A DNA stretch of 64,000 bases from Theobroma cacao (Eukaryota; Streptophyta; Magnoliopsida; Malvales; Malvaceae), in assembly GCF_000208745.1 (NCBI RefSeq), contig NC_030852.1, positions 18,849,085 through 18,913,084 on the forward strand, written 5' to 3'. How positions within the stretch are numbered: position 1 is the stretch's first letter; each line of letters opens with the position of its first letter. The notes below the pieces were generated by a model that did no database searches, had not been told where the DNA came from, and worked only from the letters and a program-made list of their open reading frames with translations. Below, piece after piece: positions 14,066 to 26,385 of the stretch. The position numbers were made by a program, and so were the translations under genes.

Positions 14066-15033
14066 AAGCCTACCATGGCTGTGGGATCTGGTGGAGCGGA
14101 GCTCCCGGATGTTATTACATGGAAGTGGGTCGACGGGTTGTTATTTACGATTACCTACTCGAGAGTGATATCTCTTTGGATTTCAAAACGTATTCTTTCG
14201 CATGGTGAGAATTATAAGATTTTTCGCACTCCCTTATTTATACTATGATGTTGGATTTAACTCATCACGTATGAGGAGATTTGTGAATTTGTGTATAACC
14301 TTTGATAATGCTTGATTTCATGGGAGCATGCATGTGTATGTTGGATTGATTTGAGTGCAATTATTGAATGATTTCAAAGATGTGAATTCTTATACTTATA
14401 TCGGTTTGGATACATTTATTGATAAATGATTACGTTGCACTAAAATTCCTGGTTGTACAAATAAGGTACAAATGCTTTATTTTATTTTAACTGGTTTATG
14501 CATACTCTTATGTTTTAACAATCAAATCTTCTGCTCTTAGCTTGTTTCCCTCTACGCCCTACTTATGGAGTCGAGGATTACTAAGTTTGTGATACTCACC
14601 CCCTTATCTTCCTTTTGCAGATAAGTAATCAGCTCAAGTGCATTGCTCAACACATCGAGGCTTGCTGCAATGTAGGTAACGGCATGTCTAGACTTCCACT
14701 CCAAGTCGTTATGCTACATAGAGGTTGTGTTGTGTCAAATAGATAGACTTATAAAGATTATTAGTCTATCAGAAATGTATTTGGTAAAACTTTGAGGTTA
14801 TGTAATGAGTACCACTAGTGATTTTGAAATTACTTTGGAGTTATTAAATCTGGTTATTGGTATCTAGATGTTACATTTTAATTATCGTGTTTATTTGGCT
14901 TAAGTAAATAATAGAATTAATAATTCTAGTTGATTTTTAATTATCCAAAATCTCAACTAAGACTTGTTCGGAATTTGGCAAGTTTACTCGCAAGTCTCGA
15001 ATGCCGATAATGATCAGGGAGAAGGTCATTATA

Positions 15034-16996
15034 GTGTTGGCTTTGGTTGGTTGAAAGTTCATAGATTGTATGTTAGATTATTGTGAATGATGAGGATGAA
15101 AAATATGAAATTTGATTAAGGAATCATTAATCAAGGTGCTGCCCATATATGTGTATGATTAAGCATATTGAGTTTAATTTGTTGCTAGGAAGTGTGTAAG
15201 TGAGGAAAGTTTACCGTGGTGGTGTACCGAAGGAGGTAACAAGCGACCGACAGGTAAGATTAGCTAGAAACTCACCCAAATCGATAGCGACATAGTGTCC
15301 CGCTATTGTAAGGTGAGTAAGGGGTGTCTATTTCAAAGTCTCCATAATTATATATTGATATACGTTAATAAACGATGCTAGTTTTCTTCAAATGCAATTG
15401 TGAATAGCATGAGTTGTTAGCCTCGTTAGGTGATTTTTAAATGGATTTGCGATCAATTATAAACTATTATTGTGGAAAGCATGAGCTGGTAGAAATGTTT
15501 GGTGAATTGTGGATGTTGTGACCTTTGAGATCGTTTTGGATATTTATATAGATAAGCTATATGTAAAGTGTTTTAGAAACCGGCAAACAAGCTTTTTTGA
15601 AATGTTTGCATCAAATCCATGCCTTGTATTTTTGTGTGACATGCATAGTTAAATGCATTTATTAAATGGTTTAAATGTAAATTTTTGAGAGCCGATTTTA
15701 CTTCGATCTTTATACAAATATTTACACCATGCGTCTTATTGTGAAAAGAAAAGGCAATTTGAAAGGTCATCAAACCTTGTTTTCAAATGGTTTAAAGCGA
15801 AAGACTCGGAAACCTCGATTTGGTTTTGAAAATGGTTTTCACAAACCGAGAGCATTGAAAGTAGGCTGAATGTCACATTAGAATAGTGTGACCCTTGTGC
15901 ACAAGTGAGCTCTAGCTAGAGAACCTTTGAGTTGTCAACAGGCTGTTAGACATGGTTTGGGCCGCGGTCTGTGATTATACGTGGCAAGGCCACGGGTTGT
16001 TATATGTGGCTAGGCCACAAGTCGATATAAGTGGTTACGATCGCTTGATTTCTCTGATGTTCACCAACATCGTTGAGACTGCCATGGCTATGGGAATTCA
16101 GTGGAGTGGTGCTCCTAGATTGTTATTACATGGAAGAGGGTCCACGGATTGAATGTTTATGATTACCTACTCGAGAGCCTTGAGAGTTTTTAGACTCATA
16201 CTCTTTTGCATGGTGGAGAGTTAATGTTTTCTGTATCTCCTCTATTTAATCAAAAGCTTTCAGTGCTTACTTGATGATCATGACTTGGTTTATGTGACCG
16301 TACACGTGGATTTTTACTTGCCACACATTTCAGGAGCATGTGTACTTATATACGGTTACTTGTATTTGGATAGAAAGTCATGTTTTCGATGATTGAAATT
16401 TGTTTTGCTACCCTTGTTTTTAGCATTAGTTTGCCAAGTGAAATATTGCATTATGATTTTATGGCATCATTTTTACAAGGCACAAACACCCTACTCCCGA
16501 TTTGATTTTTCTAAGATTATTATTCTTATTCCAATTTTATCATTCAAATGATCTACCTTAAGCTTGTTTCCCATCTACGCCCTACTCACTGAGTCGATGA
16601 TCGCTGAGTTTATAAGACTGACCCCCCTTATCTTCCTTTTGCAGATAGTGATAAGCTAGCGTGCTTTTCATCGACATATTATGGTCCACTACGATGTAGG
16701 TAAAAGCATATCCTAGTACCTTATTTCCAGTTGTTTTGCTATTAAAGGTCAGGTCATTTGCATTATATTTTGTTCCGAAAGTAAATAATTGTAGAGAATG
16801 TAAACAATCTTTATATGATGATGAAACATAATCTATAGAAAGAATATTTATTATTAATGAAATTGTGATGATTATGAGATTTCTGACGGATGTGTTATGG
16901 TTTGACAAAATGATAAATGAGAAGGCTTGTTTGGGATTTAGTGGGTACTTTCGCAAGTCTCGAAGGTCGGTAATAGTCGGAAAGAGGATCATTATA
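15034..16996 (+). mobile_element. Element N1 5' LTR (family A), second segment
   Basis: Begins with the duplicated GTGTT and continues N1's 5' LTR, collinear with about 23627-25594 of the 3' LTR. It ends CATTATA at 16996, where the 3' LTR has GTTACA. Four bases later comes the primer site. Together with 853-2108 it is the right-hand 3.2 kb or so of the 5' LTR. Confidence 0.88.
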
Positions 16997-17000
16997 GGCT

Positions 17001-17012
17001 TGGTATTAGAGC
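17001..17012 (+). other. N1 primer-binding site, initiator tRNA-Met
   Basis: TGGTATTAGAGC, one change from the tRNA-Met complement TGGTATCAGAGC, four bases after the 5' LTR end. It fixes N1's orientation as plus. Confidence 0.85.
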
Positions 17013-17035
17013 CCTAGGTTTAATCAAGTCCTAGG
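17013..17035 (+). other. Leader hairpin next to the N1 primer site
   Basis: Two CCTAGG arms (17013-17018 and 17030-17035) around an 11-nt loop, directly after the primer site. Each arm is itself a palindrome, so intermolecular pairing is also possible. Conserved in N2 with one change. Confidence 0.45.
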
Positions 17036-17207
17036 AATTCTTGTGTCGGTCAGCAGAGTTGTCGGAGTTAGTGTAGAGTCTTGTTTATGGTTTGTGACTG
17101 TAGCACAAGTCATGGACAAGAGGCTATATAAACCCCTATTCCTAGTAACCTACCTTTTTACTAATGTCATATAAAAGTAATAAGTTGTGCTGTCGTCCGA
17201 GTTTGAG

Positions 17208-17279
17208 ATGCCACCCAAGAAACAAGCCATTATTGGAAAGATCTTAAAGAAAAATGCTCCTAATGAGAGGTTAATGTAA
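17208..17279 (+). pseudogene. Possible vestigial gag start
   Basis: A 23-codon frame beginning MPPKKQA is placed about 200 bp after the primer site, where gag begins in chromovirus-type gypsy elements; their Gag proteins often start MPP plus basic residues. N2 has the same sequence at the matching place on its minus strand, but with the ATG lost and a stop. It could be a relic of an ancestral gag or a small leader ORF. No further gag sequence follows. Confidence 0.3.
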
Positions 17280-20200
17280 TGACATATCCCTCCGACTAAG
17301 GATGGAGGAAGGTGGAAGAGGACTAATAAGTCTGCAATAACTAATTCATTTGGTGAAGCTATAACTTGAGCCCATGACTGTCAATGGGAAGAAATTGGAT
17401 GACATTGGAGCTGGTTTTGATTTCAATTAAGTGGCTATGAATTCCCAAGATTTGATTCGACCATTATGGTTTATAGTTATAAGTATATGAATTAGCCTAA
17501 GGGTGAAAATCAATGATTATTATAATTGATGTGTGGTCATGAAGTAAAAGGCTAGTAAACAAATATGCTCTAAGGATGAGCTTAATTTTGTTATGTGTAG
17601 CATGAAGCCAATGAATTGAAGGGCTAGTTGTGGATTTGGTAGCTTAAAGTCAAATGACTTAGAAATGTTGATTCTAGTCTAAATGCTATATGGAGTTCTA
17701 TATTTGAGCTTGATATACAAATTGCTTTAAAGATCAATTTAAAAGTCTGTTTGGTTCAGTATGCAACCTATGATATAAATGATTAGTCTTGAATTTGATT
17801 TCCCTAAGGGTATGGGAGTTAAAAAGTGCTAATTTTTGGATAATCTCTAAGAGGGAGCTTCTACATCCTAAGTTTAAGAAATTTTGGTCTTATGACCACA
17901 AAAGCGAGATGCAATAATTAAGTGAATTGTCCACCTTATAAATGTAATTGGTTAAGGATTGATGAGTAAAGACAAGATCTCAACACTAAGTGGTGTACAA
18001 TTTGGTATTTATGTACGTAAGATTTATTTGGAGACCATTGTTTAACCAAGTTTGTACTAAATGTTATGATAAAGGTATATGATTGCTAATAGGGAAATAT
18101 GCCCAAAGGATGATTTTCAGTATACCACAAAATGTGGAACATATATGTTAGAATTAATGTTCTGATTGTGTACTTGTGATAGAAAGTAAGTTTTGCAAAT
18201 TGTGATATAGGCTTAGAGGAAAGCCATATGGTTGAGAATGATTAATGTAGTAGCCTTAAGGGTAGAAGAATTGCTTTAATAAGGTAAATTCCAATAGCCA
18301 CAGCACCAATGTTGACTCTTCAGCACTGCAGCGTTGAAGCCACCCAATCTCCAATAGTTACAGCACCGCAACGCTCATTGCCCAAAGCCGCAGCGCTAAG
18401 AACATTTCATGTCTAGGAAGCAAGAACAAGATGTGGGTGGCATGAAAATGAACTTACAAGCTGAATTATGGTCAATGGACTTGATGTTGAGCTTCGTAAA
18501 TTGGAGTTTTAAGGTTTTGGAAAGTATTTATATGAATGATTGAAAAGTTTCTTTATTGCCTTATATATTGGTATGTAAGTAAAAGAGAAGTTGGAGAGTT
18601 CTTGAGATAAATTACCATGTGAAGTATTAAAATAAACATTATGCTAACTAAAGTAAAATCCTAAGGAATAAGAGAGACAAGAGATTAAGCCTTGTTAAAG
18701 GCTAAAGAAAGAGTGAGTGAGAAGTTAGATGAATGTATGAGACCTTGATAGAGGGATTTAGCCTAATTGGTGGTTACATGGCTATAGGCTTGGCATAATA
18801 TTGAGAATGCTCTAACATATCTGTGGAGTGTATTGTGAAAGGTCGAAAAGCCACATATACATTAATAAGGACAGTAAGGTGAATGATGGGGGAAATATGG
18901 ATGTTGTTATGACAAGCATAAGAAGCTTAAGGATAATCAATGCAAATATACTAAGTTAGTTTTGTATGGTCCGAATTAAGAATAAGGATACCTTGGGAGA
19001 TTTGAAAGTAGTGTCCATTGGGGCCAATGAGCAGAAATGCTATAGAGCATACATTGAATCGTTAAAGTTATGAGTGGCTTTGAAGGTAAGCCTTTGATTG
19101 TTTAAGTCCTCAATGGAATTTTATTAAAGGATGTGTTTAAGTGTTTTGAGAATGCATGGAAAAGTTTGAGAACAATATGCTAGTTTGACTTGCTGTAAGA
19201 GGTCGAATTTGGAAGGCCATGAGTGGCTTGTGAGCAATCAAGCAATGTATAAGTATATGCTCATAAAGGGAGCTATGATGGTAGATAAGGGTGGAACCTT
19301 AGAATTGCATTATTGTAGTTGTAAGATTATGCTTTGGGTAACATAATATAGCACAGAACTTTAACTATGAGATTGTGTTCACTACTTCAAGCATTAGATT
19401 ACATGTTATGGACTTGTATCGACTTTGTGAACACCTTAGTGAGATAGTTCAAGAGATTTCCTACAATGTGAAAACATTAAAGCTCAAGGAGTTGATGGCT
19501 ATATAGGGATGTTGGGGCTTGCGACTGATATGTCACATAATATAAAGATATGCTGCAAGTATAAAAATGCTTGGAAATGTTGGTTAAAGGCAATGATTAT
19601 CTTGCCATTATGTAGACCCGATGATGTTGCGGTCTCAATATGTTTGTAGAGGTAGTGCACAAAATTGTGAAAGGTGCTTCTCCCTCATGTTTCATTTTGG
19701 TCTGAGTAATTATCAAGGTAGAGTGCTTGATAAAGGTAAGCAAAGGTTGAATTGTGCTTCAGATGCTTAGAAAGTGATGATGATATGGTCTAGTTAATTG
19801 ATATTACCCTTGGTGGGGCAATAGAAATATAGCACGAAATTCATAGAGATCTACTTAGAAAAGAGATGATGATTTGAGATTTCAAGTACTCATATACAAG
19901 TAAAGATTTTGATAATGAGCCATGACCTATAAGCATGATACTAGAATATGAATTTTGGCTAAGTAAAATCGATTTTTTTTTAAAGACAAGTGGTGTCCAG
20001 GGATGGTGCCAATTACTGATTGACTCCTACATGAGAATAAAACACTAAAATCAGCTTTGTGTATTACCCACATGATGGTGAGCATGATCTGATTAACCGT
20101 AAGAGGAGACGAGCCTAAACTTGGTTGTTGGTTATGTCGGTATTATAGATGGCTTATTGAGCTTGTTATGCCTAAGACTACTTGAAGTTGAAATTGTTGG

Positions 20201-21665
20201 AAATATATATGAATATATGTGTTGCATATTGGCACAAAAACTCATATGGAGTTGGTATAATTCCGTTCTATATGGTATTCTATCAGTGGTTATAGCACTA
20301 GACGATGACTAAGATGATCCATCAATGATTTTGGCACCAAACAAGTTAATTATAATATCGTTAGCTTAAAGGTAAGCGTTCACACTTCTGCTATTCGTTC
20401 ATAAAGTTCTACCTTTTGCAATCAAGCTTGGTATCTTTGATATAGCCTGAGAGGCTTGGTATATGAACTAGCTTAATTGTAAGCTAGAATTTGTTAGGCT
20501 ATTATGAAGTACACAAATAAAGAAGTACACCATGGATTTAATTCCCTAAGGGCTATTGGAATAGAACGTATTAGTACTGGTATAGCTCCAATATAAATGT
20601 TTTGATATATGTAGATTTGGGGAAAATTTTATAGCTTATGCATAAAGGTTGTGCATTTGAATTTGTGTAAGAAAAGTTTAAAATCTACCTTGTTTGGAAT
20701 AAAGCCCATCATTGAGAATGAATAATTATGGATTTAATTTCCTAAGATAAATAGGCTAGAAGAAGTTAGTTTCGGAAAAGTCATAGTAAATGATTCTTGG
20801 ATTTTAAAAAGCACCTAAGAAAAGATAAATGTTTAATTTCATCTTCGAATTGATGAACTAATGAGGCTTTGAGGTTTGACATTTGAAATAACTTTGAGGA
20901 ATCTCAAGTTAAATATGTTTGTATGTGGCATATGATTAGTAAATTAGCCATGACTTTGGAGTTATAGAGATTGGTTAAGTCCATAAAGATGCATGAGAGA
21001 ATGTCATTATTTATTGAAATGCATTGTGGTAGTAAGGTAAGACAAGGGTTGTGAAGCTTATTAGGACTCGGTATAAGTTGAAGTTTACCTAGTGAATACT
21101 CGATCATGAAAGTACTAGAGATTTGTCTTTGGGAATATGGTTACTAATGGTTACCGAATTTGAATCATCCATGATGTTGAATAAATATGAAATGAATAAA
21201 GTGTGTTTTGATCCTTACCTATTATGAAATACTTCTAAGGGATTTGTGTAAAAGTATGTAAAAGTAAATAAAGATTGGTTATCAATTTAGCCATAGCCAA
21301 TAGTGGAATAAAATGCTTGAATGTTAGAAGGTTTGATAAAAGATCAAGGTAGAGGAATTGTGGGCGGTTATGTAAACATGCATAATTGATGATTTAAGGT
21401 TGATTTGTTTGAGGTATGACCAGAATTAATGACATGTTTGAATTCTCTTTATAAGATGAAAAATAATATTGTTTTGATTCAAGAAGTGTAGTACACATAA
21501 TTGTATGTATTATGATGTTGTTGAGTTTTCTATAAAGATTGGAAGTCGATATAATGCATAAACTACAATCCTATGTTAAAAATGCCCAATGAAAGTGATG
21601 TGGCAGAATTTTAAGAATTTCAATTATTCACCCTATGCTGATTTGAATTCGAGGACGAATTCATT

Positions 21666-21680
21666 TTAAGTGGGGAAGAC
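21666..21680 (+). other. N1 polypurine tract
   Basis: TTAAGTGGGGAAGAC directly precedes the 3' LTR start TGTAACAACCC at 21681. The preceding GAATTCGAGGACGAATTC block is typical of the end of chromovirus coding regions, although no coding region is present here. Confidence 0.85.
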
Positions 21681-24600
21681 TGTAACAACCCGTACCCTCG
21701 TATAGAAGCTAATATGACCTTATAGACAAGACGAAGGGTCAATTGATGTAAATTTAAGTGCCAAAGAACGGTGATGAGTGAAAGGAGTATTTTAGAATAA
21801 AATATTCTACACGTGAGAAAATAGTAATTAAATAATAATATTTTTATCGAGGATGAATTAGCGAGTTAAAAAGGTGATTCAGAAGTGAACAAGGACAAAG
21901 TGAGACATTTTGAGTCCCGAGAAGACAAGTGAAACATTTTAGAATAAAATAATAAATTTTGGATAAAATATTGTTAAAATAATATCGATGTCAAATTGAC
22001 TATATTGCACGAAGAATGTTTGATTTGTACCAGCTGTCTAATTGGGGGAGTGGGAGTAAGGAAGAATTTTGATGAAAAACAACATTAGTGGGGCTCGGGG
22101 CCCGCGTGTCTTTATTAAATAAAGCTAGAACGGGTAAGTATATATTTAAACATTATGGTGACACCTTCGTGAAATGCAAATTTTATATTTTAGTTGTACA
22201 AGTGTAAAGGAAGGAAGATAAAAGGAAATTGGAATTAAAGAAATGTTGGAAGGACCAAATTGTAAAAGATGAAAAGTTTGAAGGGCACATGGTAAATAAG
22301 GAAAAGTTTGAGAACTTATATGCAATTACAATATTTAGAGTTAAAAGGAAATTAACTAACCAAGGAAAGTTAGATAATGTGAGATATGAGATGCACATGT
22401 GAATTCACTATTACATGTAAATTATAGCATGCAAAAAGGAAAACTTTAGTGGGGAACATGTGAGACCCCCACCATGTGAAGTAAAAGCAAGAATAAGGCT
22501 AAATTTATTTGTATGTGATGAGATTGGTGCATAAGGTGGTCAAATGAGGAAAGTAAAATGTGGGATGCATGTGACTTGAATGGTTTGATGAGTGACTAAA
22601 TAAAATACAAGATAAAAGCTTGTGCATGAAATGTAATTGGAGGAATAAGGTGGTACATGAAATAAAGAATGAAGAAAAGAAAAATGAGATAGTGAAATTG
22701 TCGATGGAGAAGTAGAATGAAGATAGATAATGGACCAATGAGCAGAGTAGGAAATTGATGCATGCAAGGTGAGTGGGGAATGAATTGGTCCAATGGGTGT
22801 TAAGGAATAAATGAAGAAAGGAATTGCATGGCATGACATGTAAAGGAAAAATAAAATAGAAAAAGGGAAGTAACCTTGGGCAATCCACCCATGTATGAGA
22901 AAATGAGAATGAAAGCCATTTCAAGGCTTTTTCCTTGAGAGAATCCACCCCATTTAGAAGAGACATGAAGGGAAAATAGCCTTGTGAGGCTTCCACTTGA
23001 GAAAAGAGAAAGATTTGAGTGAAAAGGCTTGGAGGAGGCTCGATTTTAAGGAAGATTGGAGCAAAATCGAAAGGTTTTCTCTTGCATGCCATGGTTGGAG
23101 CTTTAAGAAGGCATGGAAGGTTCGGCCTAGTGGTTCCAAGCTAAGGAAGGTAAGAGCTATCATTTTGCTTTAATGTATGCCTTGTGAACCGAATTTAATG
23201 TGAGATTGTGCTAGTGATAGCTAAGAAATATCAAGAAAAAAGGACTAGAAATGGCAAGGAAGAACATGAATGATCCACAGGTTCAACCAAGTTATGGTAA
23301 GTAGAACTTTGATTTTGGCTATGAATTTCTTGAGGAAATGAGTTGGTAACTGTGTGAGAATGTTTATGGCAGCAAAGATCTACAAGATTTAAAAGAAATA
23401 GATGCATGCATGTGGGTCGATCTTGGAATGCATGGTGACTTTTAGCAAGACAAGTAATGGGTAAGTGTTTTTAACCTTGAGATCATAAGTAGAAAGGAAT
23501 AATAAGATGTGCATTGATTGTTTATGCTTGTGGTAGCAATGGTGACCAAGGATGTGAGGAAATTGTGAACTATATGTGGAATTCAAGCTAAAACCGAAAA
23601 GTAAGCATGCAATGTGACAACATTGTGTTGAGTTGGCTTTGGTTGGTTGAAAGTTCATAGATTGTATGTTAGATTATTGTGAATGATGTGGATGAAAAAT
23701 ATGAAATTTGATTAAGGAATCATTAATCAAGATGCTGCCCATATATATGTATGATTAAACATATTGAGTTTAATTTGTTGCTAGGAAGTGTGTAAGTGAG
23801 GAAAGTTTGCCGTGGTGGCGTATTGGAGAAGGTAACGAGCGACCGATGGGTAAGATTAGCTAGAAATGCATCCGAATTGATAGTGACGTAGTGTTCCGCT
23901 ATTGTAAGGTGAGTAGGGGTTGTCTATTTCAAAGTCTCCATAATTATATATCGATATATGTTAATAAACGTTCTTTGTTTTCTTCAAATGCAATTGTGGA
24001 TAACATGAGTTGTTAGCCTTGTTAGGTGTTTTTTAAATGGCTTTGCGATCAATTATAAACTATTATTATGGAAAGCATGAGCTAGTAGAAATGTTAGGCA
24101 AATTATGGATGTTATGACCTTTGAGATTGTTTTGGATATTTATATAGATAAGCTATATGCAAAGTGTTTTAGAAACTGGGAAACAAGCCTTCTAGAAATG
24201 TTTGCATCAAATTCGTGCCTTGTATTTTGGTGTGACATGCATAGTTAAATGCATTTATTAAATGGTTTAAATGTAAATTTTTGAGAGCCGATTTTAGTCC
24301 GATCTTTATACAAATGTTTACACCATGTGTCTTATTGTGAAAAAAAAAGGAGCAATTTTAAAGGTCATCGAACCTTGTTTTCAAATGGTTTAAAGCAAAA
24401 GACCTGGAAACCTCAATTTGGTTTTGAAAATGGTTTTGACAAATCAAGAGCGTCAAGAGTAGGCCGAATGTCACATCAAAATAGTGTGACCTTTGTGCAC
24501 AAGTGAGCTCGAGCTAGAGAACCTTTGGGTCGTCGACAGGCTATTAGACGTGGCTGAGGCCACAGTCTGTGATTATATGTGGCAAAGCCACGGGTTGTTA

Positions 24601-25594
24601 TTGTGGCTAGGCCACAAGTCGATATACGCGATTGCGATCGCTTGATTTCTCCGATGTCGGCTAACGTTGTCAAGACTGCCATGGCTGTGGGAATCCGGTG
24701 GAGCGATGCTCCTAGATTGTTATTACATGGAAGAGGGTCCACGGATTGAATGTTTATGATTACCTACTCGAGAGCCTTGAGAGTTTTTAGACTCGTACTA
24801 TTTTGCATGGTGGAGAGTTAATGTTTTTCTGTAGCTCCCCTATTTAATCAAAAGCTTTCAGTGCTTACTTGATGATCATGAGTTGGTTTATGTGGCTGTA
24901 CATGTGGTTTTTTACCTGCCACACATTTCGGGAGCATGCATATTTAAATATGGTTATTTGTATTTTGATGGAAAGTCATGTTTTCGATTATTGAAATTTG
25001 TTTTGCTACCCTTATTTTCGACATCGGTTTGCGAAGTGAAATATTGCATTATGATTTTACGACATCATTTTTACAAGGCACAAACACCCTACTTGCGATT
25101 TGATTTTTCTAAGATTATTATTCTTATTTCGATTTTATCATTCAAATGATCTACCTTAAGCTTGTTTTCCATCTACGCCCTGCTCACTGAGCCAATGATC
25201 ACTGAGTCTATGAGACTCACCCCCCTTATCTCCCTTTTGCAGATAGTGATAAGCTAGTGTGCTTTTCATCGGCATATTATGGTCCATTGCGATGTAGGTA
25301 AAGGCATCTCTTAGTACCCTATTCCGAGTCGCTCCACTGTTAGAGGTCGGGTCATTTGTATTATATTTTGTTCCAGAAGTAACAATTGTAGAGAATGTAG
25401 ACATATCTTTATATGATGATGAAACATAATGTATAGAGAGAATATTTGTTATTAATGAAATTGTGATGATTATGAGATTTCTGGTGGACATGTTATGGTT
25501 TGACAAAATGATAATTGAGAAGGCTTGTTTAGGATTCCATAGGTTCTCCCGCAAGTCTCAGATGCCGGTAACGATCGGAAAGAAAGTTGTTACA
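21681..25594 (+). repeat. N1 3' LTR (family A, reference copy)
   Basis: An intact 3,914-bp LTR from TGTAACAACC to GTTACA, the best copy of family A in the window. The base after it (25595-25599, AAAGC) is the TSD; its partner is left of the window. The region 22500-23100 is strongly purine-rich on +, leaving a long antisense frame (22505-23092, 195 aa) also present in the 5' LTR (1020-1571, 183 aa). It carries AAGGTAAG at 23147-23154 and a possible TATA-like stretch near 22138. Confidence 0.9.
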
Positions 25595-26385
25595 AAAGCT
25601 TAAGGATCTAAGGAGTTTTTCTATCCCTTATACTATTGGTAACATTAAATTTTCTAAAGCTTTGTATGATTTGGGTACTAGTTTTTCAATTATGCCTTTG
25701 TCTATTGCTAGGAAACTTGGACTTAATGAGATACAACCTACTATAGTTTCTTTGCAATTAGTAGACAAAACAATCAGGTACCCTATTAGGATTATAGAGG
25801 ATGTTTTGGTTAAAGTTGGGAAGTTGTACATTTCGGTGGACTTTATTATGCTTGAGATGGAAAAAGATGTTGAAATTCCTCTTATTTTAGGATTACCATT
25901 CTTGGCTACAACCGAAGCAATCATAGATGTGAAGAATGACAAGATAACTTTCAAAGTTGGAGAAAAGGTAGTTGAGTTTAATATATTTAATACAACTAAG
26001 TATCATTCCTTTATAGAAAGTTGCCACAAAGTGGATGCAGTTGATGAGTTGGCTAAGGAGGTTTTTGACAAGAAATATCCAAAGAAACCTCTTGAAGTTT
26101 TTGTGGGGAAAAGTGAGCAAATTTCACTACCTTCAATTAATCTTGATTTTAAGGTTGGACAACAAGTGTTATTAACCAAATCAGTTAAGCTCTTTCCATG
26201 GAAAAAAATCAAAGTGGTTAGGTCATGTGGTTAAAGTCTATCTTTGTGGTGCAACAGATATTTGTAATGAGGCTACCAAAACATTCAGAGTGAATGGGCA
26301 ATGTCTCCAACATTATTTGGGAGGTGAATTGGATCACCAAAGATCCTCAATCACTCTAGTAGACAACAATAAAGACCAACTATAG
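25595..26385 (+). pseudogene. Athila/Tat-group gypsy pol remnant: protease joined to integrase C-terminus
   Basis: Degenerate pol of an OTA-type Ty3/gypsy element. The first 180 or so codons are an aspartic protease: the active-site region reads YDLGTSFSIMPLSIARKLGL (family form DLGAS), followed by IIEDVLVKV and the ILGLPFL motif (ILGRPFL in the family). Around 26140 the frame passes directly into the integrase C-terminal stretch FKVGQQVLL...KLFPWK, so reverse transcriptase, RNase H and the integrase core have been deleted. A +1 shift near 26220 moves the end into another frame, where ATKTFRVNGQCLQHYLGGEL is readable to a stop at 26383-26385. The 5' part is cut off by N1, which inserted just upstream of the codons for KLKD; the ATG at 25587 belongs to the N1 LTR and is not a start. 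Confidence 0.88.

Larger units (their letters stand above)
2109..15033 (+). mobile_element. Solo family A LTR, split by nested element N2
   Basis: Starts TGTAACACTCCGTACTTTGA at 2109 and ends CATTATA at 15033. It is flanked by a perfect 5-bp TSD GTGTT (2104-2108 and 15034-15038). The LTR itself is 2109-4864 plus 14066-15033, about 3.7 kb, close to the 3.9 kb of N1's 3' LTR, with which it is collinear. The middle is element N2. There is no primer site or internal region of its own, so it is a solo LTR left by LTR-LTR recombination. The terminal TA instead of CA could be a C-to-T change at a methylated cytosine. Confidence 0.88.
16997..21680 (+). mobile_element. N1 internal region, non-coding (LARD-like)
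   Basis: About 4.68 kb between the two family A LTRs of N1. It has a tRNA-Met primer site at the left and a polypurine tract at the right, so it has the parts needed for reverse transcription, but no recognisable gag or pol and no frame over about 70 aa. It is collinear along its whole length with the internal region of N2, which carries a different LTR. Shared landmarks include the leader hairpin, an AAAGGTAAG block at 20369 and GAATTCGAGGACGAATTC near 21645. Known LARD elements have this layout: long LTRs around a conserved non-coding core. Confidence 0.82.

Noticed and set aside
17001..17012. tRNA-Met sequence
   Set aside because: Only 12 bases complementary to the tRNA 3' end: a primer-binding site, not a tRNA gene. 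The same holds for 11748-11759 and 56621-56632.
20121..20312. 63-aa hydrophobic frame in the N1 core
   Set aside because: The matching part of N2 does not keep the frame, and there is no known domain.
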